Assembly (NCBI GenBank): GCA_024400665.1
Contig: JAKSML010000009.1
Span: 1-50,263, forward strand
Reading direction: 5' to 3'
Origin: Bacteroidales bacterium
GTDB taxonomy: Bacteria; Bacteroidota; Bacteroidia; Bacteroidales; P3
DNA: 50,263 bases
Every line of letters starts with the position of its first letter. Position 1 is the stretch's first letter. The notes beneath the pieces are model-generated. The model was given only the letters and a program-made list of their open reading frames with translations. It had not been told where the DNA came from and made no database searches. This document shows, one piece after another, positions 23,490-31,749 of the stretch. Position numbers and translations under genes: made by a program.

Positions 23490-24821
23490 GTGAGCAACAT
23501 ATATATAGAAACCTACGGCTGCCAGATGAACTTTGCCGACAGCGAGATCGTGGCCTCTCTTTTGAAGAAGGAGGGCCACGAGGTCGTTGCCGATATTGAG
23601 GTGGCCGACTTTATCTTGATTAATACTTGTGCCATCCGCGATAATGCCGAACAGCGCATTCGCAAGCGTCTCCGCGAGCTCCGCGCCCTTCAGCAGCGCC
23701 ATCCGCAGCTCCGCATCGGCATTCTGGGCTGTATGGCCGAACGTCTCCAGAACCAGCTTATGGTCGAGGAGGAGAACGTCAGCTTCGTCGTGGGCCCCGA
23801 CGCCTATCGCCGTCTTCCGCAGATGCTGGAGCAGGTGCGCCAGGCCGGCGTCAAGGCTGCCGAGACCGAGCTGAGCACCACCGAGACCTACGCCGACATC
23901 GAGCCTGTACGCCTGGGCTCTAACGGCATCTCCGCCTACATCTCCATCATGCGCGGCTGCCAGAACTATTGTGCCTATTGTGTTGTGCCTTACACCCGTG
24001 GCCGCGAGCGCAGCCGCGACCCCGAGACCATCGTGGCTGAGGCCAAGGGCCTCTTCGAACAAGGCTATAAGGAGGTGACGCTGCTGGGTCAGAATGTCAA
24101 CTCCTATCGCTGGCAGGCTGGCGAGGAGCGGGTCAACTTCCCTGAGCTGATGCGCCGTGTGGCACAGATCAGCCCGCTGCTGAGAGTCCGTTTTGCCACC
24201 TCTCATCCCAAGGATTTGAGCGACGAGCTGCTTGAGGTCATGGCCTCTTACGACAATATCTGCAAGTGCATCCACCTCCCTGTCCAAAGCGGCAGCGACA
24301 GGATGCTCAAGCTCATGAACCGCCATTACGATTCTGCCTGGTATCTCGACCGCATCGCCGCCATCCGTCGCTACATGCCCGAATGTTCCATCACCACCGA
24401 TGTGATTGCAGGCTTCTGTACTGAGACCGAGGATGATCATCAGATGACGCTCGATATGTTCCGCAAGGTTCGCTACGATTATGCCTATATGTTCAAGTTC
24501 TCCATGCGTCCCAACACCTACGCAGAGAAGCACCTCCAGGACGATGTCCCCGAGGCTGAGAAGACGCGCCGCCTGGAGGAGATTATCGCCCTGCAAGGGC
24601 AGATTGCGCTCGAAAACAACCGCCGTGAGGTGGGCCGCGTCTATGAGGTGCTCGTCGAGGGCGAGTCTCATCGCAGCAAGATGCAGCTCTTTGGCCGCAA
24701 CAGTCAGAACAAGGTGCTGGTCTTCGACCGCCATGAGGTTCAGCCCGGCCAGTATGTCCGCGTTCGCGTCACCGATTGCACGGCTGCCACGCTGATAGGC
24801 GAGCTTGTCGAAGAAAATTAG
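23490..24821 (+). CDS. miaB: tRNA-2-methylthio-N6-dimethylallyladenosine synthase MiaB
   Basis: This radical SAM enzyme methylthiolates i6A37 in tRNA. The 443-residue product has the N-terminal UPF0004 domain with cluster cysteines in GCQMNFADSE, NTCAIRDNAEQR and GCMAERL. The radical SAM motif CQNYCAYC lies at about 155-162, and a TRAM domain covers the last 65 residues. CAIRDNAEQR in the N-terminal domain and the overall pattern favour MiaB over MtaB or RimO. It starts with GTG at 23490, the only start compatible with the family N-terminus. It sits inside an otherwise secretion and cell-wall gene run. Confidence 0.96.
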   Translation: MSNIYIETYGCQMNFADSEIVASLLKKEGHEVVADIEVADFILINTCAIRDNAEQRIRKRLRELRALQQRHPQLRIGILGCMAERLQNQLMVEEENVSFVVGPDAYRRLPQMLEQVRQAGVKAAETELSTTETYADIEPVRLGSNGISAYISIMRGCQNYCAYCVVPYTRGRERSRDPETIVAEAKGLFEQGYKEVTLLGQNVNSYRWQAGEERVNFPELMRRVAQISPLLRVRFATSHPKDLSDELLEVMASYDNICKCIHLPVQSGSDRMLKLMNRHYDSAWYLDRIAAIRRYMPECSITTDVIAGFCTETEDDHQMTLDMFRKVRYDYAYMFKFSMRPNTYAEKHLQDDVPEAEKTRRLEEIIALQGQIALENNRREVGRVYEVLVEGESHRSKMQLFGRNSQNKVLVFDRHEVQPGQYVRVRVTDCTAATLIGELVEEN

Positions 24822-24867
24822 ACCCGATGTTGTATAATATTTAATAGAACGATACGTTTTATATATC

Positions 24868-25773
24868 ATGAAAAAAGACTTTTTAGATAAACATCCTTTG
24901 GCCAAGCATCTCCTCTATATGCTTGCTGTCTCTTTTGGCATACTCTTGCTGGCCTTCCTGTTCATCAAGATTGTGGCACGTCAGGGCAAGGAGTATGAGC
25001 TTCCCGATTTCCGCGACCTTCCCTTGGAGCAGGTCAAGGACGACAATCCTCACCATTTCAAGTATGTCATCATCGACTCCATCTATGATGCTGATAAGGA
25101 GGGCGGCCTCGTCCTTCAGCAGGACCCCATCCCCGGCACCATGGTCAAGAGCCACCGCAAGGTCTATATCGTCGTGACTGCTTTCGCACCCTCCGATGTG
25201 GTGCTTCCCGAACTCTCCAACATGTCTGTTCGCAGTGCGGTCTCGGCATTGGAGGCTGCGGGTCTGCGTTGCGGCAAGCTGCGGTTTGTCGATAGTCCTT
25301 ACCGCAATGTCGTCTTGGAGAGCTCCTGCAAAGGCAAGCTGGTCTATGCCGGCGAGACTATGGGCGCAGGTGCCGTGGTCGATCTCACTGTCGGCCGTGG
25401 CGACAATGCCAAAGGCACGCGCGTGCCCTTCGTAATCGGACAGGTGGTCTCGAAGGCCCGTCGCGGCATCCTCTCGGCCTCTCTCAACGTGGGCGAGGAG
25501 CATTTCGAGGGCGTCAGCAATCGCAGCAAGGCTGTCTGCTATCGCCTCAGCCCCGACTATACGGGCGTGACACGCTATCCTTTAGGCACATACGTCAATC
25601 TCTGGTATTGCGATGCTACCGAGGCCGACATTGAACGCATCATCAGCAATTTCGAGGTCGATTCTTCTCAGATTTTCGAGGCCGATGGCATCTGGGATGA
25701 CGAGCTTGACGAAGAGGAAGACATCTATACTCCTGACTATGAACCGGGTTTTGATGATGGTTGGGACTGGTAG
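24868..25773 (+). CDS. membrane-anchored PASTA domain protein
   Basis: The 301-residue protein has a short cytoplasmic N-terminus, one membrane helix at about 15-36 (MLAVSFGILLLAFLFIKIVA), and then three PASTA domains at about 43-108, 110-180 and 185-252. Landmarks are VLQQDPIPGTMVKSHRKVYI, then VVLPELSNMSVRSAVSALEA. The C-terminal tail is very acidic. PASTA domains bind peptidoglycan stem peptides or muropeptides. Unlike PASTA kinases and PBPs, this protein has no catalytic domain, so it is probably a wall sensor or scaffold. Its end overlaps the next gene by about 20 bp. Confidence 0.9.
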   Translation: MKKDFLDKHPLAKHLLYMLAVSFGILLLAFLFIKIVARQGKEYELPDFRDLPLEQVKDDNPHHFKYVIIDSIYDADKEGGLVLQQDPIPGTMVKSHRKVYIVVTAFAPSDVVLPELSNMSVRSAVSALEAAGLRCGKLRFVDSPYRNVVLESSCKGKLVYAGETMGAGAVVDLTVGRGDNAKGTRVPFVIGQVVSKARRGILSASLNVGEEHFEGVSNRSKAVCYRLSPDYTGVTRYPLGTYVNLWYCDATEADIERIISNFEVDSSQIFEADGIWDDELDEEEDIYTPDYEPGFDDGWDW

Positions 25774-27649
25774 GCTTCGCGCCTCTTTCGCGCTGATAGT
25801 CGCGCTCTTGGCATCGCCGCTTGTGCTTCCTGCACAGGAGGTCCTCGCCCCTGTGCGCCATCAGCCGCAGTCGCTCGCCAAGGGCGCCGACATGCCGCTT
25901 TCTTTGCCTTTCTTCGACGACTTCTCCAATCCTCAGCACACGCAGCATCAGTGGGTGCTGGGCGGCTCTTTTGTCAATCAGGGCTACGCTCCGCTGCCTC
26001 CCACGGTGGGCATGGTCACCCTCGATGCCGTCGATGCCGCGGGGCAGCTCTATCCCTCCGAGATGGGGCAGCTCTTCCCCGCCGACACGCTGCTCTCGCT
26101 CCCCGTGAGGCTCGATTCGGCATTCCTCCCTTATCCCCATGCCTTGTCGCCTGCCGATTCGGTCTATCTCAGCTTCTTCTATCTGCCAGGCGGCGGCTAC
26201 GGCAATATGTGGGAGCGTGTGGGCGATAGTCCGCAGCCGCAGGACTCGCTCGTCTTGGAGTTCTATTGTGCCGACGAGGATGCCTGGCTCCAAGTCTGGA
26301 GCGCTGAGGGCTGCGATGCCGATTCGCTCTTTGCCCGCACTGGCTCGTACTGGCAGTTCCAGCAGGTGCTCATCGACGACCCCAAGTTCATGAACGACCA
26401 GTTCCGCTTCCGCTTCCGCAACTATTGCAGCCTCGATATCAATAATAAGAAAGGATTCCTCAGCAATTCCGATCAGTGGAATCTCGACTATATCCTGCTC
26501 GACGCTGGGCGCCGTGCTGGCGATTTCGCTGCACGCGATGTCGCCTTCGTCTCCCCCGCGCCCTCCCTGCTTCGCCATTTCCAGGCTATGCCCGCTCGCC
26601 AGTTCACGGCTGCCGACATGAAGGACTCGCTCTCGCTGCTCATCACCAACCGCTTCTCCGAGGAGCTGGCCTCCGACTACCGCTATCAGATTCTCGATGC
26701 CTCCGGCCAGGAGCTCTACGCCTACGATGGAGGCCACGAGAATACCCCCGTCTATTGGCAGGGCGCAGCCTATCAGACTGCCCCGGCACATGCCCGCCCT
26801 GTGGTCGATTATGTGCTGCCTGTCACCCCTCAGCAGCCGCAAGCCTTCACCGTCCGTCACCATGTGCGTGAGGGTGTGAGCGGCGATGTCCACACAGAGA
26901 ACGACACCGTCTCTTTCCTTCAGCTCTTCGATAGCTACTACGCCTACGACGACGGCACTGCCGAGAACGGCTACGGCATCACCTCCACCAGCAGCAAGAT
27001 CTGGCTCGCCTGTCGCTACCCCCTTCATGTCGAGGACACCCTCACCGCTCTCGACCTCTATTTCAACCGCACTTTGAAGGAGCAGAATGCCGACATCCGT
27101 TTCTTCATCACCGTCTGGGACGATAACGGAGGGCATCCGGGACAGGTGCTCTATCGCGACGAGGCGCGTCGCAAGCCTTTGTTCAACGGTTTCAATCACT
27201 TTGTCCGCTACTATCTCGAAAGTCCGCTCGTCTGTTCTGGCACCATCTATGTGGGCTTGGAACAGACCTCTTCCGATTTCCTCAACCTGGGTTTCGACCG
27301 CAACTGCGACGCTTCCAGCGATATCTTCTACCGCACTGGTGCCGACTGGCAGACCTCTATCTTGCGCGGTGCCCTCATGCTGCGTCCCTGCTTCGGTCAG
27401 CGCGGCCTCCTCTCTGTTGCCGATGCCGCTGCGCCGCTCGCTGCGCGGGTCTATCAACAGGCGAGCAGCATCGTTGTCGAGAGCCAGTCCGACCGCTCCG
27501 AGCCTCTCACCATCTGCAACCTTCTGGGGCAGAAACTCTTCGAGGGGCGTCTCGCACCCCGCTCGCAGCTGCGTTCCGCCACCCTGCCGCAGGGCCTATA
27601 CATAGTCCGCCTGGGTGCCGCACCAGCCGTCAAAGTCTTAATTCAATAA
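25754..27649 (+). CDS. secreted protein with T9SS type A sorting domain
   Basis: The product has about 631 residues. A signal peptide (SFALIVALLASPLVLPAQ) is followed by a large beta-rich ectodomain with no catalytic motif I recognise (FFDDFSNPQHTQHQW, then repeated YYAYDDGTAENGYG-like segments). The type A sorting domain ends the protein (LTICNLLGQKLFEG, GLYIVRLG, KVLIQ). The start is placed at the Met pair at 25754/25757, which overlaps the end of the PASTA gene; an ATG at 25739 is possible. It is a predicted T9SS cargo, anchored or released at the cell surface. Position between the PASTA gene and rluD suggests co-expression with envelope genes. Confidence 0.85.
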   Translation: MMVGTGRLRASFALIVALLASPLVLPAQEVLAPVRHQPQSLAKGADMPLSLPFFDDFSNPQHTQHQWVLGGSFVNQGYAPLPPTVGMVTLDAVDAAGQLYPSEMGQLFPADTLLSLPVRLDSAFLPYPHALSPADSVYLSFFYLPGGGYGNMWERVGDSPQPQDSLVLEFYCADEDAWLQVWSAEGCDADSLFARTGSYWQFQQVLIDDPKFMNDQFRFRFRNYCSLDINNKKGFLSNSDQWNLDYILLDAGRRAGDFAARDVAFVSPAPSLLRHFQAMPARQFTAADMKDSLSLLITNRFSEELASDYRYQILDASGQELYAYDGGHENTPVYWQGAAYQTAPAHARPVVDYVLPVTPQQPQAFTVRHHVREGVSGDVHTENDTVSFLQLFDSYYAYDDGTAENGYGITSTSSKIWLACRYPLHVEDTLTALDLYFNRTLKEQNADIRFFITVWDDNGGHPGQVLYRDEARRKPLFNGFNHFVRYYLESPLVCSGTIYVGLEQTSSDFLNLGFDRNCDASSDIFYRTGADWQTSILRGALMLRPCFGQRGLLSVADAAAPLAARVYQQASSIVVESQSDRSEPLTICNLLGQKLFEGRLAPRSQLRSATLPQGLYIVRLGAAPAVKVLIQ

Positions 27650-27664
27650 CGCCATCAACATCAA

Positions 27665-28783
27665 ATGCCACCAACCATGAGCCATTGTCCTCAAGACCCC
27701 ACCGATAACGCCTCTCCAATCCTCCCCGATAGCTCCGCGCAGCCTCTGCATGAAGAAAACCTCCTTGCCGACGGCGAGGAGTCGCAAGAACTCTACGAAC
27801 ATCACCATATCCTCGTCGATAAGGGACAGGCCATGCTGCGCCTCGACAAATACCTCTTCATGCGTCTTGAAGGCATCTCGCGCAACAAGATTCAGACTGC
27901 TGCCAAGGCTGGCTGCGTGCTGGTCAACGGCAAAGAGGCAAAGTCCAACTACAAAGTCAAGCCTTGCGACGAGATCAGCATCCTCCTGCCCGAGCCGCCT
28001 CACGACTTTGAGGTGCTGCCCGAGCCTGTGCCGTTCGATATCGTCTATGAGGACGACGATGTCCTTGTCATCGACAAGCGTCCCGGCCTCGTCGTCCACC
28101 CCGGCTACGGCAACTTCACAGGCACCCTCCTCAACGGCCTCATGTACTACTATCAAGACAAGAAAGACAAGGCTGGCAACCCCATCGTGCCCTATCTCGT
28201 CCATCGCATCGATAAGGACACCTCGGGACTGCTTCTCATCGCCAAGAACGAGGAGGCGCAGGTCGTCCTCGCCAAGCAGTTTTTCGAGCATACCATCGAG
28301 CGCAAATACAACGCCCTTGTCTGGGGCAGCTTCGATGAGGACACCGGCACCATCGTCGGCAACCTCGAACGTTCCCCGCAGGACCGTCGCATCATGCACG
28401 TCACCGACGACCCCGAGCGTGGCAAGAACGCCATCACGCATTATCACGTCCTCGAACGTTTCGGCTACATCACCCTCGTCGAATGCGTCCTTGAGACCGG
28501 CCGCACCCATCAGATTCGTGCCCACATGCAGCATCTCGGTCATCCTCTCTTCAACGATGCCGCATACGGCGGCGACCGCATCCTCAAAGGCACCACCTTC
28601 TCGCGCTACAAGCAGTTTGTCGAGAACTGCTTCCGCCTCATGCCGCGACAGGCGCTCCATGCCCTCGTCCTCGGCTTTGAGCACCCCGTCACCCACCAGC
28701 ATCTCCATTTCGAGAGCCCTCATCCTGCCGACTTCTCCGCTGTCCTCGACCGCTGGCGCACCTACACCGCCAATAGTCATTAG
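27665..28783 (+). CDS. rluD: RluA/RluD family 23S rRNA pseudouridine synthase
   Basis: The product has 372 residues with an acidic N-terminal extension of about 50 residues, an S4 RNA-binding domain at about 58-115 (RLDKYLFMRLEGISRNKIQ) and the pseudouridine synthase domain. The catalytic motif HRIDKDTSGLLLIAKN lies at about 179-194, and TGRTHQIRAHMQHLGHPLFN at about 278-297. S4 plus this motif set matches RluD (helix 69 of 23S rRNA), though RluC-type specificity cannot be excluded. It starts 15 bp after the sorting-domain gene and is the last gene of the rightward run. Confidence 0.93.
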   Translation: MPPTMSHCPQDPTDNASPILPDSSAQPLHEENLLADGEESQELYEHHHILVDKGQAMLRLDKYLFMRLEGISRNKIQTAAKAGCVLVNGKEAKSNYKVKPCDEISILLPEPPHDFEVLPEPVPFDIVYEDDDVLVIDKRPGLVVHPGYGNFTGTLLNGLMYYYQDKKDKAGNPIVPYLVHRIDKDTSGLLLIAKNEEAQVVLAKQFFEHTIERKYNALVWGSFDEDTGTIVGNLERSPQDRRIMHVTDDPERGKNAITHYHVLERFGYITLVECVLETGRTHQIRAHMQHLGHPLFNDAAYGGDRILKGTTFSRYKQFVENCFRLMPRQALHALVLGFEHPVTHQHLHFESPHPADFSAVLDRWRTYTANSH

Positions 28784-28823
28784 CCCCCGTCGCCGCCCGT
28801 GGGGCCATTGAAACGTTGCCATC

Positions 28824-28863
28824 GACAAGCCTTCAGGCATGTTTTTTCCTGAAATCGCTTGTC
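28824..28863 (+). terminator. candidate terminator after the rluD gene
   Basis: GACAAGC and GCTTGTC pair, with CAGG and CCTG pairing inside, followed by AGTTTTG. The hairpin lies 40 bp after the stop. The T run is short, so confidence is moderate. Confidence 0.45.
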
Positions 28864-29021
28864 AGTTTTGTCGTCCGCCAGCAGCTATCTGTATCAGAAT
28901 TTCCCATCATTTCACAGTCGAACGAGGCGAAGGAGCATAGGGCTCGGCATATGTCAGTGCTCTGATATGGCCGGATAGCGGTTTGGAATTGCGGCAAGGC
29001 TGTTCGCCGACAAGCAGAAGG

Positions 29022-29741
29022 TTATAGGTTGCCGCAGATGAGAAAATCTTTCATGAGGTCGAGGTACCAGTCGGAGCGGGTCTTGTCGGCATTGCGCATA
29101 CAGCAGGTCTGCTCTTGTATCTCTTCGACGAGTCCTTTCTTGTAGATGAGGACGTAGCGTTTTGGGGCTTTGTCGGGGATCGTTTTGATGATGTGTTTTT
29201 TTGATAGGCTGAAGCCTGCTGCGGTGCAGAGGGTGTGGAAGTCGGCTAGAACTTCGGGAGGAATGCAGACGGAGAAGTGCCCTCCAGGGGTGAGAAGATC
29301 GTAGGCTCCTTGGATGAGGACTGGGAAAGGAAGGCTAGCGGTGTGACGGGCGCGGGAACGGCCTTGGTCTGGGCATTCGAGGCTGCGGTCGAAGTAGGGT
29401 GGATTGCATACTACGGCATCGTACCGGGGTAGGGTGGAGGCTTGGAGATAGTCTTGGAGGGATGTGTGCTGCAATGTGATACGCTCTTTCCAGCAGGATT
29501 GCTCGAAGTTGTAGGCGGCATCAATTACGGCATTGTCATCTATTTCGATGGCGGTTATCTGGGCTTCGGGAAATCGTTGCGCCATCATGAGCGAGAGGAC
29601 ACCAGTACCCGTCCCGATGTCCAAAATAGAGCCTCCTTCCGCGCATAGAGCGCCTAAGAGGTCGCTATCAGTGCCCACTTTCATGGCGGCGTGACTTTGG
29701 CGGATGGTGAATTGCTGGAAGTTGAAGAAGTCGGAGGCCAT
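29022..29741 (-). CDS. tRNA1(Val) adenine-37 N6-methyltransferase (TrmN6/YfiC type)
   Basis: This SAM-dependent DNA/RNA adenine methyltransferase has 239 residues. The opening FFNFQQFTIRQSHAAMKVGT and LLGALCAEGGSILDIGTGTG (SAM-binding motif I) match the YfiC/TrmN6 family. The catalytic motif NPPYF lies at about 112-116. The known family reaction is N6-methylation of A37 in tRNA-Val. The window also holds two tRNA-Val genes, which is probably coincidence. The ATG at 29741 is chosen; the longer upstream frame runs through intergenic repeats. It follows the second porN gene by 95 bp on the same strand and may be the distal gene of the T9SS operon. Confidence 0.92.
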   Translation of the reverse strand: MASDFFNFQQFTIRQSHAAMKVGTDSDLLGALCAEGGSILDIGTGTGVLSLMMAQRFPEAQITAIEIDDNAVIDAAYNFEQSCWKERITLQHTSLQDYLQASTLPRYDAVVCNPPYFDRSLECPDQGRSRARHTASLPFPVLIQGAYDLLTPGGHFSVCIPPEVLADFHTLCTAAGFSLSKKHIIKTIPDKAPKRYVLIYKKGLVEEIQEQTCCMRNADKTRSDWYLDLMKDFLICGNL

Positions 29742-29836
29742 AGTTTGTAGAAAAGGGAAGTGTGTGGGATGAATTCTATTATTGACGGAAAGGGGCGAAG
29801 GTTGGGCGGAGGAATGGTGGAGGAATGATGAGGGTG

Positions 29837-30727
29837 TCAGTATTCCCACATGTCGCTGCAGATGTTCAGGAGTTCCTCTTCGATGCGCTGCGATTCTAAC
29901 AGGGCATCTTCGCCAGTGAGGTATTCGTGGATGGCACGATTGTGGACGTTGTCGATGCGGGTGATGAAGGATGAGTACATGAAGGAGCGGAAGGCGTATT
30001 CCCAAGTGGGGAGGTGTATGAGGTTTTCGCGACAGTAGGCCTCCTTTTTTGCAAAGAGGGTGCGTACTTCCCATGAGAGCATGGGGACCCAGAAGAGGGT
30101 GACAGTGCCCATGTATTCGGTCTCGCCATCGATGACTTTATACTTGTCTTCCATGGGAGCGATACCGATCTTTCGGACTTGTACGCCGCTGCGGGCACGG
30201 TCGAAATAGACTGCTTCCTTGATGGCATATTGGTATATGTCTTCGGAGGAGAACTCATGGGGAACAAAGACTGTGGTGTAGTCGGCTTCGCCGTAGTCGT
30301 CATAGACAGCCATCTGAACGGTGTCGCTGCGGGTGGCGCGTTCGACGACTTTGAGGCAGTCAAGCGGTATCTTCATCTCATCGTCTTCGAAGAGCTCGAT
30401 CTCGCCGGCTTTGATGGCATCCCAAAGCATGTAGGCGAAGTTTTTGCGTCCGCGGACGCCGTTGGAATCAGTGGGGAAGTAGAAATACTGATTTTCTTTT
30501 TCTCTTACATCGATGATGCGCCAGAGCATCCGGCACCAATAGACATCGGCTTCGCGTACAAAGCCTGGGTCCTGGGGCTTGTGCTCCCATGTCATGCTGC
30601 GCTGATAGTAGTCGCCAGGCTGCTGTTCGAGATACTGAGCCTTGGCCTCTTGCGGTGTGGCAAAGAGGACTACCATCAGCGTCAGGAGAGACGGAATGAG
30701 AGCTATATGTGAATGTTGGCGATGCAA
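29837..30727 (-). CDS. T9SS ring protein PorN/GldN, second copy
   Basis: The 296-residue protein has a signal peptide (about 1-30, ending EAKA-Q) and the full GldN/PorN fold. Landmarks are YYQRSMTWEHKP, VYWCRMLWRIIDVREKENQY, FEDDEMKIPL and the C-terminal block EYLTGEDALLESQRIEEELL. It aligns along its whole length with the gene immediately upstream, with clear similarity and highest identity at the C-terminus (both end SDMWEY). F. johnsoniae also has two tandem copies (GldN and GldO). PorN pairs with the lipoprotein PorK in the periplasmic ring. A strong hairpin separates this copy from the first. Confidence 0.92.
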   Translation of the reverse strand: MHRQHSHIALIPSLLTLMVVLFATPQEAKAQYLEQQPGDYYQRSMTWEHKPQDPGFVREADVYWCRMLWRIIDVREKENQYFYFPTDSNGVRGRKNFAYMLWDAIKAGEIELFEDDEMKIPLDCLKVVERATRSDTVQMAVYDDYGEADYTTVFVPHEFSSEDIYQYAIKEAVYFDRARSGVQVRKIGIAPMEDKYKVIDGETEYMGTVTLFWVPMLSWEVRTLFAKKEAYCRENLIHLPTWEYAFRSFMYSSFITRIDNVHNRAIHEYLTGEDALLESQRIEEELLNICSDMWEY

Positions 30728-30751
30728 GGTTGTGTTGGCTGTTTTTTAATG

Positions 30752-30792
30752 AGAAAGAGTTAAGAATAAGGATGCTATTCTTAACTCTTTCT
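30752..30792. promoter_or_regulatory. 17-bp perfect hairpin between the two porN genes
   Basis: AGAAAGAGTTAAGAATA and its exact complement TATTCTTAACTCTTTCT flank a 7-base loop. In the direction of the operon (leftward) no T tract follows; the T tract is on the forward side where no gene reads. It may therefore be an RNA processing or stability element, or a leaky terminator, rather than a classical one. Confidence 0.8.
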
Positions 30793-30832
30793 TTTTATGC
30801 GCTTATTGAAAGAGGTTCAACAAGCAGGGGTA

Positions 30833-31729
30833 TTAGTATTCCCACATATCGGACTCGATGTCGAAAATGCGCTCTTCGATGGTCTGGGACTCGAGAAGTG
30901 CGTCTTCGCCGGTCAGATAGTCGTGGATTTCACGGTTGTGGGTGTTGGTCTGACGGGTGACAAAGCTGTCGAAGTAGCGGGTGACGAAGATTTCATCGTA
31001 GCTGCGTTCGAAGTTGTTGTTGTAGATGTCGTAAGCGTTGGTGCGAGCAAAGAGGTTGCGGACGCGCATATCGTTCATGGGAATCCAGAAACGGGTGGTG
31101 GGGTTGCACTCCATGTCGCCATCAATTTCCTTGCAGTTCTCGTCAACGAGAGCGAGGCTGACGATACGAACCTTCATGCGGGTGTCCTGTTTGTCAATGT
31201 ACCAATACTCTTTGAGGTAAATCTGATAGTAGTCGTCAGAGGAGAAATTCTTGTATTTGATGGTGTCGTGTCCTTCGTCAACCAACTCACCATATTCATC
31301 ATAGATAGGATCGGTGAGGGTGGTATCGGCTTTGTTCAACTTTCTGTACATATATTCCCACTCAACAGGGACCTTGAGCTCGTCGTCGTCGAAGATTTCG
31401 AACTCGCCGTTAGCGGCATTTCTGTAGATAAGGTAAGCGAGGTTGATACGGCCCTGGTTGTTGTTGAGGCTGTCTTCGCCCTTGGGGAAATAGAAGAACT
31501 GGTTGAATTTCTCGCGGAAGTCGATAGTGCGCCAGATACAGGTCTCCCAGATGACGTCACTCTCGCGGAGGAAGGGGTAAGGCAAAGCTCGCTTCGTCGT
31601 ACTCATGGTACGCTGGTAGAAGTTGCTCAAATTGGTTTCATCTTCTGCATTGAGGATGTTCTGTGCGCTGACAGACATACCGCAGACGGTGAGAATCATG
31701 AGGCTGAGGCCAAACAATACTTTTTTCAT
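30833..31729 (-). CDS. porN: T9SS ring protein PorN/GldN, first copy
   Basis: The 298-residue protein has a signal peptide (about 1-22, VCGMSVSAQ) and the GldN/PorN domain: NFYQRTMSTTKRALPYPF, VIWETCIWRTIDFREKFNQF, then FDDDELKVPVEWEYMY. The end is TGEDALLESQTIEERIFDIE and SDMWEY. PorN binds PorK on the periplasmic side of the outer membrane to form the large ring of the T9SS. The gene follows porM by 20 bp. This copy is probably the orthologue of the canonical porN because it directly follows porM. Confidence 0.95.
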   Translation of the reverse strand: MKKVLFGLSLMILTVCGMSVSAQNILNAEDETNLSNFYQRTMSTTKRALPYPFLRESDVIWETCIWRTIDFREKFNQFFYFPKGEDSLNNNQGRINLAYLIYRNAANGEFEIFDDDELKVPVEWEYMYRKLNKADTTLTDPIYDEYGELVDEGHDTIKYKNFSSDDYYQIYLKEYWYIDKQDTRMKVRIVSLALVDENCKEIDGDMECNPTTRFWIPMNDMRVRNLFARTNAYDIYNNNFERSYDEIFVTRYFDSFVTRQTNTHNREIHDYLTGEDALLESQTIEERIFDIESDMWEY

Positions 31730-31749
31730 AATGTTATAATTTTATTATT

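Noticed and set aside
25643-27457. 604-codon antisense open frame opposite the second sorting-domain protein
   Set aside because: The forward strand has a signal peptide, an ectodomain and a T9SS sorting domain. The antisense frame is open only because of GC-rich codon thirds and has no family pattern.
29022-29741. Functional link between the tRNA-Val methyltransferase gene and the two tRNA-Val genes
   Set aside because: They are 11 kb apart in different transcription units; co-occurrence in one window is not evidence of linkage.
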